Origin: Saprospiraceae bacterium
GTDB taxonomy: Bacteria; Bacteroidota; Bacteroidia; Chitinophagales; Saprospiraceae
DNA: 64,000 nt
Assembly: GCA_016715465.1 (NCBI GenBank)
Contig: JADKAA010000024.1
Coordinates: 1,364,001-1,428,000, forward strand
Direction: 5' to 3'
Shown here: piece after piece, positions 1-9,821 of the stretch
How the letters are laid out: the number at the start of each line of letters is the position of its first letter
How positions within the stretch are numbered: the stretch's first letter is position 1
Position numbers and translations under genes: made by a program
The notes under the pieces: generated by a model
Seen by the model: the letters and a program-made list of their open reading frames with translations, nothing else
What the model was told of the DNA's origin: nothing
Database searches by the model: none

Positions 1-3000
1 GGACCAACACTTCACCTGCATGAATGCGGTATTCCCAAGGGCATGGCCGCAGAATTGTTTAAGCCGTTTATCATCAGAAAACTCATCGAAAGGGGAGTAG
101 TAAAAACGGTAAAATCAGCTAAAAAACTGGTAGATAAAAAGGATCCCATCATTTGGGAAATCCTGGAAAATATCCTCAAGGGGCATCCGGTATTGCTCAA
201 CAGAGCACCTACACTTCACCGTTTGTCTATTCAGGCATTCCAGCCAAGACTGGTAGAGGGCAAGGCGATTCAGTTGCACCCACTGGTGTGCGGTGCGTTT
301 AACGCAGACTTTGACGGTGACCAGATGGCGGTACACGTACCACTTAGCCATGCTGCAATCCTGGAAGCCCAGGTATTGATGTTGTCATCTCACAACATGC
401 TCAATCCACAGGACGGTTCGCCAGTTACCCTGCCTTCTCAGGACATGGTTCTGGGTCTGTATTACCTTACAAAAGCGAGGAGAGACAAGGTCAAGGGTGC
501 AGGCATGAAGTTTTATTCTGCAGAAGAAGTGCTTATTGCCTTTAATGAAGGCAGTATCGACCTTCATGCGCCGATCCATGTAAAAACAAGGGTTCAAAAA
601 GAAGATGGCAGCCTTGGTACAGGATTAATGGAAACCACCGTAGGAAGGGTAATCTTCAACGAAGCTGTTCCGGAATCAGTACCTTTCATCAATATTCTGA
701 TGACCAAGAAAAATCTTAAAAAGGTAATTTCAGACATCATCATTAAGACAGATTTTAATGCCACGGCAAAGTTTTTGGATGAGATAAAGGAACTTGGCTT
801 CTTCTGGTCATTCAAAGGCGGTTTGTCATTTAACCTTGGTGACCTTATTACACCTTCTGTGAAAGAACAAACATTGATCGATGCACAGTTGGAAGTCGAT
901 GAAGTTTGGGAGAACTACAATATGGGTCTCATTACACCAAATGAACGATACAACCAGGTCATTGACAAATGGACTTTTGCGGATAACATGATTACAGACA
1001 ACCTTATGCGGGAACTTTCCCAGCATAAAGGCGGATTCAATTCTGTGTTCATGATGCTTGATTCAGGCGCCAGGGGCAGTAAACAGCAGATCAAGCAGCT
1101 TGCCGGTCTGCGGGGACTTATGGCGAAACCAAGAAAGTCTGGAGATACCGGAGGTGCAATCATCGAAAACCCAATCCTTTCTAATTTCCTGGAAGGTTTG
1201 TCGGTTTTGGAATACTTTATCTCTACCCACGGTGCGCGTAAGGGTCTGGCCGATACGGCTCTTAAGACGGCCGATGCCGGTTACCTTACCAGGAGGCTTG
1301 TGGATGTGGCTCAGGATGTCATCATAACAGAAAGAGACTGCGATACACTTAGGGGTATTGAGACATCTGCTTTGAAGGATAACGAAAGTGTAATTGAAAA
1401 TCTTTCTTCCAGAATTGTGGGCAGGTACACTCTGCATAATGTATTGGATCCGGTAACCGATGAGATTATCCTGGAACCAGGTGAATTTATCACGGATGAA
1501 AAGGCAAAGATCATCGAAGATTCTGGCATAGAAAGTGTGACCATCAGGTCGGTACTGACTTGTGAAACCAAGAGTGGAGTTTGTGCAAAGTGTTATGGTA
1601 AAAACCTCGCAAATGGCCGTATAGCCGAAGCAGGTGATGCTGTAGGCATCATTGCAGCTCAAAGTATCGGTGAACCTGGAACACAGCTTACCCTGAGGAC
1701 ATTCCACGTGGGTGGTATCGCTTCGGTTTCCAAAACAGAATCTGAAATCGTATCGAAGTTTGAAGGAAAGATTGAATTTGACAACATAAAGGTAACAGAA
1801 GGACAGGACCAGGCCACTGTAGTTTTGTCAAGGTCAGGTGAAATCAGGATCTTAGATGAAGCTACAGGCAAAGTGTTTAATACACACCATATTCCTTACG
1901 GTTCTGACCTGAAGGTGAAAAACAACCAAAAGGTTGTCAAAGGTGATGTCATTTGTGAATGGGATCCCTTCAACAACGTAATCATCTCGGAATTTAAAGG
2001 TATCGTTCAATTTGAAGGCATCGAAGAAGGTGTTACCTTCAGGGTTGAGCGTGATGACCAGACAGGATATGCCGACAAAGTCATTATTGAATCGAAGAAC
2101 AAGAAAAAAATTCCGATTATCAAGATTATTTCACCTTCGGGAGAAGAACTTAAGGTTTATTCTCTTCCGGTTGGGGCCTACATTTCCATTGAAGATGGAC
2201 AAGAGATCAAAGCAGGACAGAAGATGGTGAAAATTCCGCGAAGCCTGGGTAAAATTCAGGATATCACAGGTGGCCTTCCAAGGGTTACCGAATTGTTTGA
2301 AGCAAGGAATCCATCAAATCCGGCTACCGTAGCTGAGATTGACGGCATCATTACTTTTGGAAAGATTAAAAGAGGTAACAGGGAGTTATTCATCGATGAT
2401 GAAAAAACAGGTCAAAGGAGAAAATACCTTGTGGGCTTGTCCAGGCATATGCTTGTTCAGGAGGGCGACTTCGTGAGGGCAGGTAATCCAATCACTGACG
2501 GTGCAGTTGCTCCCATGGATATTCTGGACATCAAAGGACCTTTTGCCGTACAGTCTTACCTCGTTAACGGAGTACAGGAAGTTTACCGTTCTCAGGGCAT
2601 CAACATTAATGATAAACACATTGAAGTCATTGTGCGACAAATGATGAGGGACGTTGAAATCGTTGAACCAGGAGATACCACTTTCCTGGAAGGAGAGGCA
2701 GTAACCAGGCATGAATTCCTGGAACAAAATGACTATATTTTTGATAAGAAGGTCATTACCGACAACGGAGATTCCATAAAGTTCCACATAGGTCAAATCA
2801 TTTCAATCAGACAGTTGAGGGAAGAAAACTCCTTCCTGAAAAGAAATGACAAAAAGACCATCGAAGTCAGGGACGCTCTTGCAGCTACCTCAAGGCCGCT
2901 ATTACAGGGTATTACCAGGGCTTCATTGGGAACTTATAGCTGGATATCAGCAGCATCTTTCCAGGAAACCACCAAAGTATTGAGTTCTGCGGCCATGAGT

Positions 3001-3156
3001 GGCAAAACCGATTACTTGAATGGTCTGAAAGAGAACGTGATTGTAGGCAAACTCATCCCTGCAGGTACCGGAACTAAAATCTTCCGGGATATGGGCGTGA
3101 GAAATGTCAACGAAGATGAGTCAGAATATGAAGTAGAGACAGAAGTGGCTGAATAG
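1..3156 (+). CDS. rpoC: DNA-directed RNA polymerase subunit beta' (C-terminal 1051 residues; 5' end outside window)
   Basis: The largest catalytic subunit of RNA polymerase. The frame is open from base 1, so the gene starts before the window. The catalytic motif NADFDGDQ, whose three Asp residues hold the active-site Mg2+, is at visible residues 101-108. The second zinc site is complete: C447, then C521, C528 and C531. The trigger-loop region GEPGTQLTLRTFHVGG lies near residue 560. The C-terminal part, with the conserved LQGITRASL segment, is intact and ends in an acidic tail. A strong terminator follows at 3192-3230, so this is the end of the rpoB-rpoC transcript, although rpoB itself is outside the window. 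Identification is certain. Confidence 0.98.
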   Translation, partial: GPTLHLHECGIPKGMAAELFKPFIIRKLIERGVVKTVKSAKKLVDKKDPIIWEILENILKGHPVLLNRAPTLHRLSIQAFQPRLVEGKAIQLHPLVCGAFNADFDGDQMAVHVPLSHAAILEAQVLMLSSHNMLNPQDGSPVTLPSQDMVLGLYYLTKARRDKVKGAGMKFYSAEEVLIAFNEGSIDLHAPIHVKTRVQKEDGSLGTGLMETTVGRVIFNEAVPESVPFINILMTKKNLKKVISDIIIKTDFNATAKFLDEIKELGFFWSFKGGLSFNLGDLITPSVKEQTLIDAQLEVDEVWENYNMGLITPNERYNQVIDKWTFADNMITDNLMRELSQHKGGFNSVFMMLDSGARGSKQQIKQLAGLRGLMAKPRKSGDTGGAIIENPILSNFLEGLSVLEYFISTHGARKGLADTALKTADAGYLTRRLVDVAQDVIITERDCDTLRGIETSALKDNESVIENLSSRIVGRYTLHNVLDPVTDEIILEPGEFITDEKAKIIEDSGIESVTIRSVLTCETKSGVCAKCYGKNLANGRIAEAGDAVGIIAAQSIGEPGTQLTLRTFHVGGIASVSKTESEIVSKFEGKIEFDNIKVTEGQDQATVVLSRSGEIRILDEATGKVFNTHHIPYGSDLKVKNNQKVVKGDVICEWDPFNNVIISEFKGIVQFEGIEEGVTFRVERDDQTGYADKVIIESKNKKKIPIIKIISPSGEELKVYSLPVGAYISIEDGQEIKAGQKMVKIPRSLGKIQDITGGLPRVTELFEARNPSNPATVAEIDGIITFGKIKRGNRELFIDDEKTGQRRKYLVGLSRHMLVQEGDFVRAGNPITDGAVAPMDILDIKGPFAVQSYLVNGVQEVYRSQGININDKHIEVIVRQMMRDVEIVEPGDTTFLEGEAVTRHEFLEQNDYIFDKKVITDNGDSIKFHIGQIISIRQLREENSFLKRNDKKTIEVRDALAATSRPLLQGITRASLGTYSWISAASFQETTKVLSSAAMSGKTDYLNGLKENVIVGKLIPAGTGTKIFRDMGVRNVNEDESEYEVETEVAE

Positions 3157-3191
3157 ATTTTCAGCCCTAAGTAATACAATTAGCAAATAAC

Positions 3192-3230
3192 CAGCAGGCA
3201 GATCTCGATTTGTCTGCTGTTTGTTTTTTT
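3192..3230 (+). terminator. Intrinsic terminator of rpoC
   Basis: A 12-bp stem (3192-3203 with 3208-3219, two G-T wobbles) encloses a CTCG loop. It is followed by TTTG and a run of seven T. It sits 36 bases after the rpoC stop codon. Confidence 0.85.
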
Positions 3231-3405
3231 GTGCACCAGTCAATATTAAATCTCTCCAAAATTATTTTGGCATTCGTCTTATGTGTGAATAGTATAATCT
3301 CTCAATACATTTAATTGGTCGATAATTGGGTCAATTCGCCACATATTCTTACTTTTTAGTTATTATTGCATTGTAATATTACTTTAACAACTAAAATAAA
3401 AATTT

Positions 3406-3783
3406 ATGATTCGGAAGATTTACCAAATTATTCCTTTATTGTTATTCGCAATTTGGAATCTTAATGCCCAGTCTGTTTCTGGAAATGTAACCAGCAAAGA
3501 CGGTCCGCTGATAGGGGCAAATGTAGTTGCCTCACCAGGAGACTATGGAACCATTACCGACCTTGATGGCAATTATATGCTCGAACTGCCAGCCGGCAAT
3601 TATCAAATCACGATAAGTTTCCTTGGCTATAAGTCACAGTTTAAGGAAATAATGCTCAGTACCGGGAATAAAGCAAGTTACGATGCAGTGCTTGAGGAAG
3701 AAGGCGTTTTATTTCAGGACGTCATTGTAGTTGGTTCCAGAACCGCCCCCCTGCTGTTCTACCACGACATCTTTACCCGTTGA
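3406..3783 (+). CDS. TonB-dependent receptor, N-terminal fragment (frameshifted)
   Basis: The first 115 or so residues belong to the same gene as the next entry. A signal peptide ends near residue 21 (AQS). It is followed by a carboxypeptidase-regulatory-like domain, typical of Bacteroidota outer-membrane receptors (SGNVTSKDGPLIGANV, then TDLDGNYMLELPAGNY). Then comes the TonB-box-like stretch FQDVIVVGSR. The frame leaves the family sequence at the six-C run 3746-3751 and stops at 3783. Removing one C joins it to the downstream frame as GSRTAP-x-x-STTTSLPVDV, giving an intact receptor of 942 residues. An assembly indel or a C-tract on/off switch are both possible; see findings. Confidence 0.85.
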   Translation: MIRKIYQIIPLLLFAIWNLNAQSVSGNVTSKDGPLIGANVVASPGDYGTITDLDGNYMLELPAGNYQITISFLGYKSQFKEIMLSTGNKASYDAVLEEEGVLFQDVIVVGSRTAPLLFYHDIFTR

Positions 3784-6235
3784 TGTGTTGTCTGTCAAGG
3801 ATCTGCTTTCAACCGGTCAGAATTCTTTTGATAAGGCCTTACAGTATCGCATTCCATCATTCAATACCGTACAGACCCCGGTCAATGACGCAACCTCCCT
3901 GCTTGACCCTTATGAGATACGCAACATGGGTCCCAGCAGAACGCTGATCCTCATCAATGGGAAGCGTAAAAACATGAGCTCCCTCCTCTACACACAAACT
4001 TCTCCAGGCAGGGGTGAAACTGGAGCCGATATTTCTGCCATACCGGTAGACATGATTAAAAGGATTGAAATCCTCCGGGATGGAGCATCTGCCCAGTACG
4101 GTTCAGATGCCATCGCCGGCGTTATGAACATCATCCTTAAAGATGGGGCAGATAATGGGAGTTTTACCGTTAGGACAGGAATAACAACTGAGGGAGATGG
4201 CGAATCATTTGGCGTTGCCCTCAATAACAACCTCAATTTGGGTTCATCGTCATTTCTCAACTACACTGTTGATCTTTCCAGAATAGGGCAGGCCAACAGG
4301 CCGGGAACCGTTGACCTCGATGCAGAAGCCGATCCCAGCATTGGTTTTGGAGGAGACTACAATGCCGTTAAATCTTTCCTGCAAAGATTTCCCGATGCAG
4401 GCAATATCAATGCTTCGCCGGCGACTACCGCAATGAAATTTGCGTTGAATGGCGGTAAAAAAATGGCCGGTGGTGAACTATATGGCAATGCCGCATACAT
4501 CTTTAAAAAAGTAAACAGCTATGCCAATTACCGAACTCCTTTCTGGAGAACTTTGGATGATTTTCCTTACCTCCTCGACTTTTTTGGGGTGGACAATACT
4601 AATGGCCAAAAAGAATATGTGGGTTATGTCCCCACCTTTGACGGTAACCTGGCGGATTACAATGCAACGTTGGGATTTAAAAGCAGTTTTCGAGGCTGGC
4701 TCGCTGATGTAAGCTGGACGATTGGTGGAAATGAGCAAACTTATACGGTAAGAAATTCGCATAACAGAAATGGAACTCAAAACCCATCCACTTACCTGGG
4801 TGATGTAAATAGCAATGGTGTCATCGATGCCGATGAGATATTGGGTGGAGGCCACCAATACAGAGAAAACAGTCCACTCGTCTTTTACCCCGGAGGAACC
4901 AGTTTTTCTCACAATGTGGCCAATATCGACATTACACGCCGCCTTTCAGACAAAGTAGGCATCGCATTTGGTTCTGAATTCAGGACAGAAAACTTCAACA
5001 TCATCGAAGGAGATCTGGCTTCCTACGAAGATGGCGGCGCAGACTCATTTGCCGGTAATGACCCAAGGAACAGCGGCAAATTCAACAGGTACAACATCGG
5101 TGGATATGCCGACCTTGCCCTCGACCTTACCGATGATTTTCTGATCAATGGTACTGCGAGGTATGAAAATTATAGTGACTTTGGCGATGCATTTGTGTAT
5201 AAAGTCAGTTCGCGGTATAAAATGTCAGATGATAAGGTCACCCTCAGGGCTTCATATTCAACCGGATTCAAGGCACCAACCCTACATCAGATATTCACCC
5301 AAAAGGCACAATATAGCTTTGTGCCAGGGCAAGGCATTCAGGTAGGAGGCCTTGTGAGCAATGTATCCAGGGAAGCCAGGTTACTCGGTGTACCCACGCT
5401 CAATCCGGAGAAGTCAACCAACTTTACCGTGGGTCTTGGACTCAGACCTTCCAATGATTTTACCATTACCCTGGACTATTACAGCATCAAGGTGACAGAC
5501 AGAATTTTACTCAGTACCAGAATTCAGCGTACCGATGCAGGTGATACCGAATTGGACAACATCCTCAATGCAAATAATTTGTCGGACCTGAGCTTTTTTG
5601 TGAATGGTGTAGATGCGGTAACCTCAGGTCTTGATTTCGTAATGGCTTATCGCGGCTTAAAACTGGGAAGTAAAACCTTAGGCATAAATCTTTCGGGTAA
5701 TTATACGCTTAAAAATGAAAGGGATGGTGACGTGAAAAATCCAAAATTGGTTTCTGATGCAGGTCAGTCGGTAGTAAACGGAACTCAGGAGGCCCTGTTT
5801 TTTACTTCAAGGCCAAAGTACAAAGCGATACTTGGCCTGGATTATGAGGTGGGTGATTTTAATTTTTCGTTGAACAATACCTTGTTTGGTCCCACCCGTT
5901 TCGATCAGGATGGCTTGGATTCCGATTTGTACACCGAATTTAAACCAAAGGTGGTTACAGATTTAGGCATCAGTTACGGCATTGACGCCAATAATACCCT
6001 GGCCTTAAACATAAATAACCTGCTCAATGTAGTACCTGAATGGGCATTCAAGGCAGACAGTCCGTCCGGTCAGGCTAAGATAGACGCCCCGGGTACCAAC
6101 GAAGTGGGTGGGGCATTATGGACCAACAGAAATCTCATCACCTTTAATGACCGTTATGCTACGATGACGTATGATGGTTTCCACTTCAGCCAGTTGGGAA
6201 CCATCGTTAATCTGGCCTGGAGCATGAGATTATAA
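3731..6235 (+). CDS. TonB-dependent receptor, plug and beta-barrel part (frameshifted from N-terminal fragment)
   Basis: An outer-membrane receptor that imports a substrate using TonB energy. The TTG at 3731 is only where this frame opens; family-like sequence begins near 3752, just after the C run. The plug domain is clear (NMGPSRTLILINGKR, then RIEILRDGASAQYGSDAIAG). A TonB_dep_Rec beta-barrel follows (LRASYSTGFKAPTLHQIF), and the last strand ends in an aromatic-rich C-terminus (IVNLAWSMRL). An exact EF-hand-type calcium loop (DVNSNGVIDADE, bases 4802-4837) lies in a predicted extracellular loop. No SusD partner follows, so the substrate cannot be named. Some relatives of this type are annotated as siderophore or vitamin receptors, but nothing here decides. 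Confidence 0.88.
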   Translation: MVPEPPPCCSTTTSLPVDVLSVKDLLSTGQNSFDKALQYRIPSFNTVQTPVNDATSLLDPYEIRNMGPSRTLILINGKRKNMSSLLYTQTSPGRGETGADISAIPVDMIKRIEILRDGASAQYGSDAIAGVMNIILKDGADNGSFTVRTGITTEGDGESFGVALNNNLNLGSSSFLNYTVDLSRIGQANRPGTVDLDAEADPSIGFGGDYNAVKSFLQRFPDAGNINASPATTAMKFALNGGKKMAGGELYGNAAYIFKKVNSYANYRTPFWRTLDDFPYLLDFFGVDNTNGQKEYVGYVPTFDGNLADYNATLGFKSSFRGWLADVSWTIGGNEQTYTVRNSHNRNGTQNPSTYLGDVNSNGVIDADEILGGGHQYRENSPLVFYPGGTSFSHNVANIDITRRLSDKVGIAFGSEFRTENFNIIEGDLASYEDGGADSFAGNDPRNSGKFNRYNIGGYADLALDLTDDFLINGTARYENYSDFGDAFVYKVSSRYKMSDDKVTLRASYSTGFKAPTLHQIFTQKAQYSFVPGQGIQVGGLVSNVSREARLLGVPTLNPEKSTNFTVGLGLRPSNDFTITLDYYSIKVTDRILLSTRIQRTDAGDTELDNILNANNLSDLSFFVNGVDAVTSGLDFVMAYRGLKLGSKTLGINLSGNYTLKNERDGDVKNPKLVSDAGQSVVNGTQEALFFTSRPKYKAILGLDYEVGDFNFSLNNTLFGPTRFDQDGLDSDLYTEFKPKVVTDLGISYGIDANNTLALNINNLLNVVPEWAFKADSPSGQAKIDAPGTNEVGGALWTNRNLITFNDRYATMTYDGFHFSQLGTIVNLAWSMRL

Positions 6236-6261
6236 TTTAAAATTTCATACTTGTTAAATGG

Positions 6262-6287
6262 AGGGGAAGCTTAATCTTCCCCTTTTT
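6262..6287 (+). terminator. Intrinsic terminator of the TonB receptor gene
   Basis: A perfect 8-bp stem (AGGGGAAG with CTTCCCCT) has a CTTAAT loop and is followed by five T. It starts 27 bases after the receptor stop codon. Confidence 0.85.
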
Positions 6288-6391
6288 ATTTAATGGAAAA
6301 TTGCTCTGGGGTAATGGAGAAGGAAGATGATTACCCATTGAAAGTAATAAAGCGCAATTATCCGGCAAGGTGATAAAATCACGACCTTTGA

Positions 6392-6994
6392 CTACCGTAA
6401 CACTTCATGGAATCGCGCCAGGTATTTTCCCAGGATATCAAATTCAAGGTTGACAAGGTCTCCTTTTTGAATGGAATTGAAATTGGTATTTTCATACGTG
6501 TAAGGAATTATCGCGATTTGAAAAACCGCTGCGTCTTCTTTATTCAGGATGACAGTAAGGCTGGTGCCATTAACGGCAATGCTGCCTTTGTCGACCACCA
6601 GGTGGCGGTATGCTTCCGGCAGATGAAAGGTAAATCGCCAGCTACCTGCTTCATCCCGGATATCCAGGCATTCTGTAACGATATCCACGTGGCCTTGAAC
6701 AAAATGGCCGTCCATCCGGGCATCGGCCCTGATACATCTTTCCAGGTTGATTTGGGTGTCTGGTTGCCAGTTACCGAGGTTCGTTTTATCGAGGGTCTCT
6801 TTCACCGCTGTGACCCTATACCATAATGCGTCTGTAGCAATGGAAGTGACGGTAAGACATGTGCCATTGTGGGCAATGGATTGATCTATATATACCTCGG
6901 ATCCAAAGGGATTGGAAATGGTAAAGTGCACATTACTCCCATCATCGACTCGAGACAATACCTTTGTGGCGAATTCAATAATCCCTGAAAACAT
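6392..6994 (-). CDS. ribE: Riboflavin synthase (alpha subunit type)
   Basis: Converts two 6,7-dimethyl-8-ribityllumazine molecules to riboflavin, the last step of vitamin B2 synthesis. The 200-residue length is normal. The protein shows the family's internal duplication: MFSGIIE at the N-terminus, then a first SIAHNGTCLTV block and a second SIAVNGTSLTV block. Between them is MDGHFVQGHVD, the conserved signature. The ATG overlaps the stop codon of the upstream surface-protein gene by one base (TAATG at 6996-6992), so translation is probably coupled. That coupling to a secreted protein gene is not functionally obvious. Confidence 0.96.
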   Translation of the reverse strand: MFSGIIEFATKVLSRVDDGSNVHFTISNPFGSEVYIDQSIAHNGTCLTVTSIATDALWYRVTAVKETLDKTNLGNWQPDTQINLERCIRADARMDGHFVQGHVDIVTECLDIRDEAGSWRFTFHLPEAYRHLVVDKGSIAVNGTSLTVILNKEDAAVFQIAIIPYTYENTNFNSIQKGDLVNLEFDILGKYLARFHEVLR

Positions 6995-9690
6995 TACCTG
7001 ATGATGTTGATAAAACCTTTTAATACTTTTTCTTTCTTTAATCCTCCCGTTCCCGGGACAAAAACGCTGCAGGTATAATAATAACTTCCAGCAGGAAGTT
7101 CATTTCCTTTTATATTTTTTCCATTCCAATTCAAAGCCGGGTTCATCGTTTGGAATACTTTATTGCCCCACTCATTATACACTATAAAATCAACACTGTG
7201 AATAAAGTAATTGTTGAGGGGTTTGAAAAATTCATTGTCACCATCGCCGTTTGGCGTAAAGGTATTGGGCAATTCATAGACCGGGCAATTTTCTACACAG
7301 ACTGTATTACTCGGGTCGCTCTCATTGCCCACCTTGTCCAGGGCCGTCACAAAATAACATCCGGAAATATCATTTGAATCGGGTAAATGATCAAATTCAA
7401 GCAGTGCAGAAGTATGGTTGGTCAAAAGTACAGCCTCTTGTTGCCCGGAAGCTTTGAAATACACTTGGTATGCCGCAATGTCTTCAAAATTACTGCAGTT
7501 TGATCTCCTTTTCCATGTTAGCAGGTTGGCCAATTTCTGGCTCGTAAGATCGGCTTCGTCACATATCGTCGATACACTTAGTTCCGGAGCACATGGGGCA
7601 ATGTTGTCCATCGGGCTGGCACAGCTGCGCTGAGAAAAATTGAAAAGAGGATCTTCGATTTTTGGGATGGCATAACTTCCTTCAGATTCGATTCGATAAC
7701 AATAGTTGAGGGTATTTTCCAGCGGACCGTCGGTAAATATTTTTCCTTCTGTTTGCCCAATTTCTATGTAGGTACCGGTCGCATCATCCCTGAAAATGCG
7801 GAAATTTTTATTGCTCCAGGAAGTGGTGTACTCCCAGGAAAGTTTATTACTGCGGTCAGACGGTTGAATGGTTAGGAAAACAGAACCAGAAACAGGAGCA
7901 TCTTTATAAAACATGTCCAGGTTGTAATATAACTTCAGCTGGTAATCAAATCGTCTTTCCAGAGTATTGATGGCAACGTCTGTGTAGGTCGTATCCAGCC
8001 ATTGACTGAAGGAAGGCGCAAATTTGGTCGCACCTGGCACAAGCTGGAAGTTGGCACTGTCAGACTCTTTTCGATATAGTTCTGTTTTGTACGGACCCTT
8101 GAATTGAATCGTATCGAAGTCACCGGGAATGGGTCTGGTCCATCTGATTTCCATTTCACCAGTATTGGCATCGGTCTTTTGTACATTTACCTTCGTGAAC
8201 AGCGGAACATCTCTTCGCAACATCAGACATACTTCCGCTGATGGCAGGCTTTCAACTTTTCGGTAAGGATTGCCGGCAGCTGTCTTTAGCGCAAATTCTG
8301 CCAGTACCCGGTAACAATAAGTAGTGTTTGGCTTCAAACCTTTGTCCACAAAAAAATAGTGGTTGCCATCATTCAGTTTTGTATTCGCCAATATCCGGCT
8401 ATATACCCCAGTGAGTGGACCCGGATTACAGGAATCGGGATTAAGGACCGCCGACTGTTCTCTTCTCCATATGGAGAACCCATAAAAATATTCATCCCGG
8501 GTCTGGTCGCATGCGTACGGCAGTCCCCACTCAAGCCTCACCTCATCTGCACCTGCGGTTTGGGCGGTAAGTTGATCGGGTGCAGGACCAACCACTTTTA
8601 TTCGAATGGTTTTCAGGGTCGCCAGTCCAAAGGTATCCCCGAAGGCATTGTCGATGGCTTTCAGTACAATCTGATAATATTCCCCGGAAATATGATTGCA
8701 AGTGGTTTTCCATAACAATGCTGCTTCAAATGGAACCGAGGTAAAGTCTTCAGGCGCGATAAGTTGGGCCTTATCGGGTAAGACAAAAGGACCTCCTGTA
8801 GCAGTTAGTTTTACTTTCTGTCCGACGTCTTTGTCAGCGACTTTGATGGGTAAGCTGATTTCTGTTCCGGCTACCACACAAAGCTCCTCCAAAGCAGAGA
8901 TGGATGGGGGTACGGTATTGCAGTTGCGTACAAGAATTTGCATATCACGAATGATGGCATTGATGCGCACTCCGTTTCTCCACTCACTGATACGCATGGC
9001 AATGTTGTACTCACCAATTTGAGGCGGAAATTCCCATATAAATTCACCGGTTTGCGGATTTAAGGAGATGAGATTTAGCGAACTGGGAAGTATCTCGTCC
9101 GGGTAAAAATAATTGGGAACCTCCTGATTATCTCCGGAAAGTGGAACAATGAGTTCATAAGACAGACTATCTCCGTCAGGGTCATATGCGTTTGGATTAT
9201 GCACAAATGGTTGCCCAACACAAGCAACGTCAATTGGAGCTTGTAATAAAATCGCACTGCTATTGCTTCCCTGGAACTGAATATCCAGTAAAGTAAAGCG
9301 GGTAGCGAGGTAAAACTGAATTTCATCTGACCTGGGATAATTAATGTTCAGGATATTTCCGGAGCGGTTTGGGTCCAGAAAAGATATCGTATAACTGGCC
9401 CTTCCCGGATAAGTATGTTCAGCCGTATATTTATTGAGTTTTACATCATTTTCCAACGTTTGCCCCGAGTCATTTGTTCTTTTGACCCATTGTGAAAGGC
9501 CATCCCCCCAAAAGACCTCCAGACTATCCCGGTCAGCTGCCACACTGCTTTCTTTGGTATAGGTGGTAATCGTCATCCGGATGGTAAGTGGACCAATTTG
9601 CTGATACGTAATTTCTCCCGCCCTGTTGTGCGTTGCCCATACCTTAGAAAAAGAGATCAAAGCCAGTATCAATAAAAGGTGCTTCTTCAA
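6994..9690 (-). CDS. Secreted multidomain protein with gliding-motility (CHU_C) type B T9SS sorting domain
   Basis: A cell-surface or secreted protein of 898 residues. The start is a TTG at 9690, giving the signal peptide MKKHLLLILALISFSKVWA. The mature protein opens with THNRAGEITY, the start of a family common in gliding Bacteroidota. Ig/cadherin-like and fibronectin-type III-like segments follow. The last 90 residues form a gliding motility-associated C-terminal domain: NTFTPNGDGDNEFF, then YNEWGNKVFQ, then WNGKNIKGNELPAGSYYY. This domain directs export through the type IX system. The binding partner is unknown. It is followed with one-base overlap by ribE. Confidence 0.9.
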   Translation of the reverse strand: MKKHLLLILALISFSKVWATHNRAGEITYQQIGPLTIRMTITTYTKESSVAADRDSLEVFWGDGLSQWVKRTNDSGQTLENDVKLNKYTAEHTYPGRASYTISFLDPNRSGNILNINYPRSDEIQFYLATRFTLLDIQFQGSNSSAILLQAPIDVACVGQPFVHNPNAYDPDGDSLSYELIVPLSGDNQEVPNYFYPDEILPSSLNLISLNPQTGEFIWEFPPQIGEYNIAMRISEWRNGVRINAIIRDMQILVRNCNTVPPSISALEELCVVAGTEISLPIKVADKDVGQKVKLTATGGPFVLPDKAQLIAPEDFTSVPFEAALLWKTTCNHISGEYYQIVLKAIDNAFGDTFGLATLKTIRIKVVGPAPDQLTAQTAGADEVRLEWGLPYACDQTRDEYFYGFSIWRREQSAVLNPDSCNPGPLTGVYSRILANTKLNDGNHYFFVDKGLKPNTTYCYRVLAEFALKTAAGNPYRKVESLPSAEVCLMLRRDVPLFTKVNVQKTDANTGEMEIRWTRPIPGDFDTIQFKGPYKTELYRKESDSANFQLVPGATKFAPSFSQWLDTTYTDVAINTLERRFDYQLKLYYNLDMFYKDAPVSGSVFLTIQPSDRSNKLSWEYTTSWSNKNFRIFRDDATGTYIEIGQTEGKIFTDGPLENTLNYCYRIESEGSYAIPKIEDPLFNFSQRSCASPMDNIAPCAPELSVSTICDEADLTSQKLANLLTWKRRSNCSNFEDIAAYQVYFKASGQQEAVLLTNHTSALLEFDHLPDSNDISGCYFVTALDKVGNESDPSNTVCVENCPVYELPNTFTPNGDGDNEFFKPLNNYFIHSVDFIVYNEWGNKVFQTMNPALNWNGKNIKGNELPAGSYYYTCSVFVPGTGGLKKEKVLKGFINIIR

Positions 9691-9706
9691 ACAGAGTTAT
9701 TTTATA

Positions 9707-9714
9707 CAAATTTA
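9707..9714 (-). promoter_or_regulatory. Bacteroidota-type -7 element upstream of the CHU_C gene
   Basis: On the minus strand this reads TAAATTTG, an exact TAnnTTTG match, 17 bases before the TTG start at 9690. No TTG -33 element is seen at the usual spacing, so this is a partial match. Confidence 0.45.
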
Positions 9715-9821
9715 GCGCATTTGAAGGACAAAGGAAAGGAAGTCAGACACTAAGACCAATGTTTTGTCTTGTATATCACCTTTTAATTTACATTTCAGAA
9801 AGACCCCTTTTTAAAGTTATC

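Noticed and set aside
1063..1707. 214-codon minus-strand frame inside rpoC
   Set aside because: It is antisense to a fully conserved part of RpoC, including the zinc site and trigger loop.
3746..3751. Programmed ribosomal frameshift as explanation of the split TonB receptor
   Set aside because: No stimulatory hairpin is evident after the C run, this gene family is not known to use frameshifting, and four other genes show the same kind of single-base break at homopolymers.
6340..6391. Hairpin before the ribE 3' end as a minus-strand terminator
   Set aside because: The only pairing (GTGAT with ATCAC) is short, with a 3-base loop and no T run on the minus strand.
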